DNA of 33,261 nt from Opitutaceae bacterium (GTDB lineage: Bacteria; Verrucomicrobiota; Verrucomicrobiia; Opitutales; Opitutaceae): contig JAIXWF010000003.1 of NCBI GenBank assembly GCA_027482185.1, positions 408,809-442,069 of the forward strand. The letters are read 5' to 3'. The translations under genes were made by a program, and so were the position numbers. This document shows, piece after piece, positions 27,354-33,261 of this stretch (positions are counted from its first letter, which is position 1; the number at the start of each line of letters is the position of its first letter). The notes under the pieces were generated by a model, which was given only the letters and a program-made list of their open reading frames with translations, made no database searches and was not told the origin of the DNA.

Positions 27354-30300
27354 ATGCCTGCCCGCACCCTCCTGCCGCGCCCCGCGCACGCCCTGCTCCG
27401 CACTTTTGGCCGTATCATCATTGCTGTGACGGCCGCGTCCGCCGTGCTCGCGGCGGCACCGGCTCCCGGCCGCGATGCGACCGTCGAGGAAATCAGGGCC
27501 GGCTTCAGCCATCGCTCGTTTCTGGCGAAACCCGCGACCTCGCTGCCCCTCGCTGAAGTCGGTCGCCGCGAGTCCTCCGAAGGTGTCCGCGTCCGGCGGA
27601 CGTTTCCCGGCTTGGGCAACTTGCGCGTGATGGAAGTGCCCGAAGGCGAAACCGTATCCGCCGCCATCGCGCGGCTGCGCGCCACCGGACGCTACGAGTA
27701 CGTGGAACCCGACTTTGTCATGACCGCCCGCGCGACGCCCAACGATCCGCGCTACCTGAGCGGCGAACAGTGGGCGCTCCGGAATTTCGGCCAGGCCAAC
27801 GGCACGGCGGGCGCGGATGTTCGCGCCGAAGCCGCGTGGGACATCCAGTCGGCCGCCCCCGGTGTCGTTGTCGCGGTCATCGATTCGGGCATCCGCACGA
27901 CCCACGAGGACCTCGCCGCCAATCTGTGGGTCAACTCCGGCGACGGCGGCGTGCTCGGCAACAACGGCCGCGACGACGATCGCAACGGCTACATCGACGA
28001 CACGCACGGCTTCGACTCCACCCGGCCGGTCAACACGGCCGGCAACGGCAATCCGGCCGACAGCAACGGCCACGGGACCGCCGTCGCCGGCGTCATCGGC
28101 GCCGTCGGCAACAACGGTCTCGGCATCGCGGGCGTCGCCTGGAACGTGAAGATCATGTCGCTCCGTTTCATCGGGCCCGGCGGCAGCGGCTTTGTTTCCG
28201 ACGAGATCGAGTGCATCGACTACGCCATCGCGAAGGGCGCCCATCTCATCAACGCCAGCTTCGGCGGCTCCAGCTACTCGCAGGCCCTCTTCGACGCGAT
28301 GAAACGCGCGCGCGATGCGTCCATCATTGTCGTGTGCTCCGCCGGCAACGACTCCGACAACAACGACGTCGGCAGCCACTACCCGTCCGGCTTCCTCCTG
28401 GACAACATCGTCGCGGTCGCCAACACGACGCGCAACGACACCCTCGCCGCGTCCAGCGCTTTCGGCTCCGGCATGGTCGAGCTGGGCGCCCCGGGAACTT
28501 CGATCCTCACCGCCGGCCACACCGCGGACAACGAGTACCGGATCATGTCCGGCACCTCGTTCTCCGCCCCGATGGTGACCGGCGCACTGGCCCTCCTGAA
28601 AGCCCGCTTTCCCCAGGACAGCTACCGCGAGCTGATCAACCGCCTGCTCCGCGGCGTCGACTGCATTCCCGCCCTCGCCGGCAAGACGATCACCGGCGGC
28701 CGGCTCAACATCTCCGCCGCCCTGCGCTCGCCGAGCGCCCGCCCGTTCAACGACGATTTCTCCTCCCCCGCGGTCTTCTCCGGCGAGTTCGGCGCCTCCC
28801 GTGCCGGCATGCAGTTTGCCAGCCGCGAAACCGGCGAACCGGCCCACGGCGGCGCCGGCGGCACCGGCTCCGTGTGGTGGCAGTGGACCGCCCCGCGCTC
28901 CGGCAGTGTCTCGTTCGATACCCGCGGCACCGGCGGCGATACCCTGCTTGCCGTATACACGGGCACCGCTTTGGCCAACCTCGTGCAAGTTTCGGCCAAC
29001 GACGACGAGTCCGACTCGCTCCGCACCAGCAAGGTAACCTTCAACGCCGTGTCCGGCACGACCTACTATCTGGTCGTCGACATGAAAGGCACCCCTTCGG
29101 GTCTCGCCGTGCTGAATTCCTCCCTGCTCGCCAGCAACGATTCCTTCGACGGCGGACGCACCGTCGCCGGTCGCAGTTGGTCGGTCCGCACGGACAATCG
29201 CAACGCCACGCGCGAGTCCGCCGATCCCGTGATCCGGAGCAGCCGCGGCGCGCACTCCGTGTGGTTCCGCTGGCGCGCCCCCGCTACGCGGCGCTACCAT
29301 CTCGCCACCTACAGCAGCGAATTCAACACGCTCCTCGGCGTCTACACCGGGGATGCGCTCGGCGCCCTGAACGAAATCGCCGCCGCCAACACGGCCGGCG
29401 ACAGCAACGCACTGCTCAACTCCGCCGCCGTCTCCTTCACGGCAACCGCCGGCACGCTCTATCACATCCTGGTCGACAGCGAGGCCTCCTCTTCGGGCGT
29501 CTATGCCAAGGGCGAGTTCAAGCTGTCGTGCGTCGATTCCGAATGGGAATATTTCACCATCGGCGATCCGGGCACCGTCGCCTTGGCCCCCGACAACACG
29601 ATGCGGGTGTCGGACGAATACGGCTACATGTATGCCGTCGAAACCAACGGCAGCCGCAAGTGGCGCTACATCCTCACCGGCTTCGGCACCACCTCCGCGC
29701 CGGCCGTGGCCGCCGACGGCTCGTCGTATGTCGCCGACGACCTCCGCTATCTGCACGGCGTCAACGCCGATGGATCCCGCCGCTGGCGCACGCAGGTCTC
29801 CGCCGTCATCCGTTCGTCTCCGGCGATCGCGCGCGACGGTACCGTCTACGCCCGGGCGGACGATGGACGCCTGCACGCCTTCGATCCGACGAGCGGGTTC
29901 GTGAAATGGAGCTTCAGCATGGGTACCGCCACCACCGCGACGCCCTCTTCTCCTGTCGTCGCCCCGGATGGCACGATTTATTGCGCCGGCGGCGACTCGC
30001 GCCTCTATGCCATCAGCCCCGACGGCGTGCGCCGCTGGTCCTTCTCCACGGACTATATGGCCGGTTCTCCGGCGCTCGCGGCGGACGGAACCATCTACAT
30101 CGGCACGAGCGCGCCGACCCGGCGCTTCTTCGCCATCCGGCCCGACGGTACACTGCGCTGGGAGTACGTCGTCGGTGGGTCGGTTACCACTTCCGCCGTG
30201 GTCGGCCCAGACGGGACCGTCTATTTCGGCAGCGACGATCGGAAACTCTACGCGCTCAACTCGGCCGGGGAACTGCGGTGGACCTACGAGACCGGTGGTG

Positions 30301-31928
30301 AGATCGGGTTCACGTCTCCGCTGGTTGCGTCCGACGGATCGGTCGGCATCGGATGCGATGACGGCAAGATCTACTGGCTGGAAAGCGACGGCACCCTCCG
30401 CCGCACCTACGCGACCGCCGGCGAAATCGCGTCCTCGCCGTTCCTGCACAACGGCCGGTTGTACATCAGCAGCGCCGACTCGCGGCTCTACTCGGTCGAT
30501 CTCGGCCTCGTGCCGGCCAGCACGTCCTGGCCGATGCACCGGCAAAACCCCCTGCGCTCGGGTCGCCAGGAGAGTCGCCCGCTCGGAATCGGCGTCCAAC
30601 CCCGGAACATCAGTTCGGAAGTGGGCGAAACCGTTTCGCTGACCGTCGGCGCCGTGGGCGGTGAACCGCTCGCATACCAGTGGTTTTTCAACGGCCAAGC
30701 GATTGCCGGCGCCACGTCGCCCACCCTCAAAATCGATCCAGTTACGCATGCCAACCGCGGGCAGTATTCGGTCCGGGTATCGGATCCCCAATCCTCGGTA
30801 ACCAGTATCGCCGCGACGCTGACCGTCACCACCCCGCTCCTTCCTCCGGTCGTAGCCACCCAACCCGCCGACACCACCGTCCTGACCGGCGAACGTTTGC
30901 GGCTTCAGGTCGTAGCCACCGGGACCGATCCCATTTCGTATCAGTGGTTCAAGGACGGTGCGCGGATCGCAGGTGCGACCGGCCCGACGTTCGAAATCGC
31001 CTCGGCCCGGCCGACCGACCGCGGCGGCTACTCTGTAACCCTGACCAACCTTGCCGGCTCCTTGAATAGCCGCACCGCGGCAATCACAGTGAATCCCATC
31101 ACCCGCATCGCCAACCTGTCGATCCGCACCCGGGTCAGCGGCACCGGACTGCTGACCGTAGGCGTTACGGTGGGTGGCGACGGTGTGACAGGAACCAAAC
31201 CGCTGTTGCTGCGAGCCGTCGGCCCCACACTCAGGGAGTTTGGCGTTGGCGACGCCAGCTCTGACCCCCAACTCAAGGTTTTCAAAGGCGAAACCACCAT
31301 CGCTCAAAATGACAATTGGTCGGGCAGCGCTGAAATCTCCGCCGCGAACGGCAATGTCGGAGCCTTCGGCTTTGTCGGCGCTGCCTCCAAGGATGCCGCG
31401 CTGCTCCTGAGCGCTGCAGCCGGGGGCTACACCGTGCAGATCGGTGCTGCCGAAGGCGCCGATGGCGTCGCCTTGGCGGAAGTATACGACGGAACCACCG
31501 GAGATGACTTCACCTCCAGGACGCCGCGCTTGACGAATGTGTCCGCGCTTTCCCGGGTCGGCCCCGACGGCGACGTGCTCATCGCCGGCTTTTCGATCGC
31601 GGGATCACAAGCCAAGACCGTCCTGATTCGCGGCATCGGCCCTACTCTTTCGGCTTTCGGTGTCGGCGATACGCTGGCCGACCCTCGGCTCGAGATCTAC
31701 CGCAGCGGCACTGCGGTTGCCGAGGCGTCAAATGACAATTGGAGAACCGCCGCGAATGCTGCGGCCGTTGCCGCCGCAGCTTCCCGCGTCGGCGCCTTCG
31801 CCCTCCCCAACGATAGCTTGGATGCCTGTCTCCTCGTGTCGCTTCCTCCCGGAACGTACACCGCCCAGATCAGTGGTCTCAATGGATCGGCCGGAACTGC
31901 ACTCGTTGAAGTTTATGAAGTTCCGTGA
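27354..31928 (+). CDS. large secreted subtilisin-family serine protease with PPC, beta-propeller, Ig-like and EIYEVP modules
   Basis: The product has 1524 residues. An N-terminal signal (IIIAVTAASAVLAAAPAPG) and a short I9-like propeptide (GRYEYVEPDFVMTARATPND) precede a peptidase S8 domain. Its triad is Asp177 (VIDSGIRTTHEDL), His240 (SNGHGTAVAGVIGA) and Ser402 (MSGTSFSAPMVTGAL). Two PPC-like beta domains follow (SVWWQWTAPRSGSVSFDT and SVWFRWRAPATRRYHLAT). A PQQ-type propeller spans roughly residues 735-1060, with repeated YA-[IV]-x-[PST]-DG-x-x-[RK]-W units. Two Ig-like domains come next (YQWFFNGQAIAGATSPTLKI; YQWFKDGARIAGATGPTFEI). Two C-terminal modules (31107-31529, 31530-31925) end LVEVYEVP. 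It is probably an extracellular or cell-surface protease. The ATG at 27354 lies just before the signal peptide; the longer frame upstream runs through the hairpin leader. Confidence 0.9.
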   Translation: MPARTLLPRPAHALLRTFGRIIIAVTAASAVLAAAPAPGRDATVEEIRAGFSHRSFLAKPATSLPLAEVGRRESSEGVRVRRTFPGLGNLRVMEVPEGETVSAAIARLRATGRYEYVEPDFVMTARATPNDPRYLSGEQWALRNFGQANGTAGADVRAEAAWDIQSAAPGVVVAVIDSGIRTTHEDLAANLWVNSGDGGVLGNNGRDDDRNGYIDDTHGFDSTRPVNTAGNGNPADSNGHGTAVAGVIGAVGNNGLGIAGVAWNVKIMSLRFIGPGGSGFVSDEIECIDYAIAKGAHLINASFGGSSYSQALFDAMKRARDASIIVVCSAGNDSDNNDVGSHYPSGFLLDNIVAVANTTRNDTLAASSAFGSGMVELGAPGTSILTAGHTADNEYRIMSGTSFSAPMVTGALALLKARFPQDSYRELINRLLRGVDCIPALAGKTITGGRLNISAALRSPSARPFNDDFSSPAVFSGEFGASRAGMQFASRETGEPAHGGAGGTGSVWWQWTAPRSGSVSFDTRGTGGDTLLAVYTGTALANLVQVSANDDESDSLRTSKVTFNAVSGTTYYLVVDMKGTPSGLAVLNSSLLASNDSFDGGRTVAGRSWSVRTDNRNATRESADPVIRSSRGAHSVWFRWRAPATRRYHLATYSSEFNTLLGVYTGDALGALNEIAAANTAGDSNALLNSAAVSFTATAGTLYHILVDSEASSSGVYAKGEFKLSCVDSEWEYFTIGDPGTVALAPDNTMRVSDEYGYMYAVETNGSRKWRYILTGFGTTSAPAVAADGSSYVADDLRYLHGVNADGSRRWRTQVSAVIRSSPAIARDGTVYARADDGRLHAFDPTSGFVKWSFSMGTATTATPSSPVVAPDGTIYCAGGDSRLYAISPDGVRRWSFSTDYMAGSPALAADGTIYIGTSAPTRRFFAIRPDGTLRWEYVVGGSVTTSAVVGPDGTVYFGSDDRKLYALNSAGELRWTYETGGEIGFTSPLVASDGSVGIGCDDGKIYWLESDGTLRRTYATAGEIASSPFLHNGRLYISSADSRLYSVDLGLVPASTSWPMHRQNPLRSGRQESRPLGIGVQPRNISSEVGETVSLTVGAVGGEPLAYQWFFNGQAIAGATSPTLKIDPVTHANRGQYSVRVSDPQSSVTSIAATLTVTTPLLPPVVATQPADTTVLTGERLRLQVVATGTDPISYQWFKDGARIAGATGPTFEIASARPTDRGGYSVTLTNLAGSLNSRTAAITVNPITRIANLSIRTRVSGTGLLTVGVTVGGDGVTGTKPLLLRAVGPTLREFGVGDASSDPQLKVFKGETTIAQNDNWSGSAEISAANGNVGAFGFVGAASKDAALLLSAAAGGYTVQIGAAEGADGVALAEVYDGTTGDDFTSRTPRLTNVSALSRVGPDGDVLIAGFSIAGSQAKTVLIRGIGPTLSAFGVGDTLADPRLEIYRSGTAVAEASNDNWRTAANAAAVAAAASRVGAFALPNDSLDACLLVSLPPGTYTAQISGLNGSAGTALVEVYEVP
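31107..31925 (+). repeat. tandem pair of EIYEVP-type modules in the subtilase
   Basis: Copy one starts IANLSIRTRVSGTG and ends ALAEVYDGT; copy two starts LTNVSALSRVGPDG and ends ALVEVYEVP. They share LLRAVGPTLREFGVGD / LIRGIGPTLSAFGVGD. The final codons (gaagtttatgaagttccgtga) use more A/T than the equivalent codons of the other two genes. Confidence 0.82.
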
Positions 31929-31967
31929 TGAACGTCCGACCTCCGAAGTCGAACAACCTGAACTCAA

Positions 31968-32642
31968 TCACCGGTTAGCCGAGAACTCCCGAACCCGAAA
32001 ACCGGATCCACCGTCGGTCGGCTCGATGGCGTACATCCGCTCGGATTTCTCCGGAATGGTTAGAAGGCGCCCACCAATCGGCTCAAAATCAACGCTTCCG
32101 GTCGTGGTGCGAAGAGTCAGCAGAGCAAAACCTTTTGCGGATCGCTCCAATCTCAACCCAAAGGAACCCGACCTCGCGGAGAGCACGCCGGCGTCGGTCG
32201 TAATTGAAAATGAGGAACCGCGCTCAATTGCCAATTCTCTGAGTTCAACAAAGACGTCACCGTTCCGCAGGGAAAGTGCAGCTTGGGACGTACTCGGCTC
32301 CTTTCGGTCCTCTCGTTTGGCACCCGTTGAAGCTACGGGCGCCTGAAGGAATTCATCGACCTTGACGTAGGTTTCGGCGCCGAGCCGTACTCTCATCCCG
32401 TTCGGAAACTCAAGTTCGAACCTCGATCGGCGTTCCGTAGCCAAAGCTGTACCTGGGCCAATCCTGACACCGGCTGCTGCCGGCAATTTCTTCCCCTCCG
32501 CATCGATCAGGTGGCATTTCCCAACTCCGTCTCGCACCATAAACTCGACTGGACGCAAAAGCCATCCATTCGCCGCTATAGTGAACTGACACGGAAACGC
32601 CAACCCGGCCAAAACCAGGGTTAATCGAATCAACTGCGCCAT
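31968..32642 (-). CDS. secreted FecR-domain protein
   Basis: The product has 224 residues from the ATG at 32642, which opens a signal peptide (MAQLIRLTLVLAGLAFPC). An ATG 14 codons upstream is possible but would bury the signal. The mature part resembles a FecR domain: PGTALATERRSRFELEFPNG, MRVRLGAETYVKVDEF, then LSLRNGDVFVEL and SFSITTDAGVLSARSGSFGL. Classical FecR proteins are anti-sigma sensors with a membrane helix beside a FecI sigma factor. Here neither an internal helix nor a sigma gene is seen, so this is the secreted FecR type common in Verrucomicrobiota and Planctomycetota, of unknown role. Composition is lower in GC than its neighbours (two hand-counted 60-base lines give 53% and 55%). 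It converges with the subtilase gene, 39 bases apart, and lies just past the rRNA terminator. Confidence 0.75.
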   Translation of the reverse strand: MAQLIRLTLVLAGLAFPCQFTIAANGWLLRPVEFMVRDGVGKCHLIDAEGKKLPAAAGVRIGPGTALATERRSRFELEFPNGMRVRLGAETYVKVDEFLQAPVASTGAKREDRKEPSTSQAALSLRNGDVFVELRELAIERGSSFSITTDAGVLSARSGSFGLRLERSAKGFALLTLRTTTGSVDFEPIGGRLLTIPEKSERMYAIEPTDGGSGFRVREFSANR

Positions 32643-32704
32643 CTGCGCACAAGAAACCGAGTCTTGCGGCACGGCAAGAGACATCCAGGAGCAAGGCTTC
32701 CGGA

Positions 32705-32746
32705 AATAAAAAAAGAAGCCCGGTTCCCCATTACGGGAACCGGGCT
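32705..32746 (-). terminator. intrinsic terminator of the rRNA operon
   Basis: On the minus strand a perfect 12-bp stem (AGCCCGGTTCCC / GGGAACCGGGCT, 32735-32746 and 32717-32728) is followed by TCTTTTTTTATTT. It lies six bases past the 5S 3' end. Confidence 0.92.
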
Positions 32747-32751
32747 ATAAA

Positions 32752-32866
32752 CCTGGCAACGACCTACTCTCGCGGGACCTAACGTCCTACTACCATTGGC
32801 TGCTCGGGGCTTAACGGCCGTGTTCGGGATGGGAACGGGTGGGACCCCCGGCATATTATCACCAGG
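32752..32866 (-). rRNA. rrf: 5S ribosomal RNA
   Basis: The minus strand gives a 115-base 5S sequence whose ends pair (CCTGG ... CCAGG). It contains the conserved blocks CACCCGTTCCCATCCCGAAC, AAGCCCCGAGCAGCC and GGTAGTAGGAC followed by CGCGAGAGTAGGTC. Confidence 0.96.
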
Positions 32867-32956
32867 AAGGGAAACCCAGCTTGCACTGGGTAAGACTACG
32901 AAAATTTAGGGGAAGTAGGTAAATTAAACGCCTAGACGTTTTATTTGTAGAAATTT
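32867..32956 (-). other. 23S-5S spacer with two small hairpins
   Basis: This short AT-richer spacer has no tRNA. It holds a 6-bp hairpin (ACCCAG / CTGGGT, 32874-32879 and 32886-32891) and a 5-bp hairpin (AAACG / CGTTT, 32926-32930 and 32937-32941). Both could be processing signals. Confidence 0.6.

Positions 32957-33261
<305 letters not shown>

Noticed and set aside
27222-31307. A 1361-codon open frame antisense to the subtilase gene
   Set aside because: It has the same composition artefact; the plus strand encodes an intact protease with all catalytic residues.
31700-31720. A second sigma-54-like match (GGCAC-N5-TTGC)
   Set aside because: It lies inside the subtilase coding sequence and most likely reflects chance; it also serves as a caution for the match at 6752.
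32630-32854. A small open frame across the 5S rRNA
   Set aside because: The bases are clearly 5S rRNA and its terminator.

Overview
The window is a high-GC bacterial chromosome segment, most likely from Verrucomicrobiota and probably the Opitutaceae. I base this on family resemblance rather than a search. The clues are a TonB receptor with a TVTGSNIRRID-type plug start, secreted proteins ending in a beta-rich module that finishes EIYEVP, a reporter-propeller hybrid kinase, and start codons that lack Shine-Dalgarno sequences and follow pyrimidine-rich leaders. No phage, insertion sequence, CRISPR array or tRNA is visible. Gene density is high and no gene-free stretch exceeds 300 bases; the largest are 6550-6831 and 27101-27353.

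Layout. 1-1374 (+) is the 3' part of an RtcR-like CARF/AAA+/Fis regulator whose ATPase centre has decayed. 1430-6549 (-) holds a TonB-dependent receptor, a terminator hairpin, then gamma-glutamyltransferase. 6832-9191 (-) is a TetR regulator, a solitary FabF-type ketosynthase and a small GTG-started protein; a TetR-type palindrome sits in the predicted promoter of the regulator. 9347-13833 (+) is a HIT - PhoH - PgpH (7TM-HD c-di-AMP phosphodiesterase) - YbeY run, with tight spacing and three non-ATG starts. 13954-14742 (+) is a secreted Ig-fold protein. 14862-18734 (+) is a DUF502 membrane protein, a RecO-like protein and a RecB-like nuclease fused to an iron-sulfur (XPD/DinG-type) helicase. 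18876-22742 (+) is a propeller-type hybrid histidine kinase. 22827-24449 (+) is an orphan OppA-type lipoprotein. 24506-27100 (+) is a CAP-domain secreted protein. 27354-31928 (+) is a very large secreted subtilase. 31968-32642 (-) is a secreted FecR-domain protein. The right edge is the end of an rRNA operon on the minus strand: terminator, 5S, and the 3' part of 23S.

How it fits together. The 9.3-18.7 kb block is housekeeping: rRNA and ribosome maturation (YbeY, PhoH), c-di-AMP turnover (PgpH), and DNA repair (RecO, nuclease-helicase). The flanks are envelope and extracellular biology: a TonB receptor, GGT, a solute-binding lipoprotein, and three secreted proteins (262, 864 and 1524 aa) that share the same C-terminal module, five copies in all. 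The observations most worth a second look are the decayed CARF/AAA+ regulator, the shared EIYEVP module, the nuclease - Fe-S helicase fusion, the overlapping hairpins before the subtilase gene, and the TetR-FabF-small protein operon.
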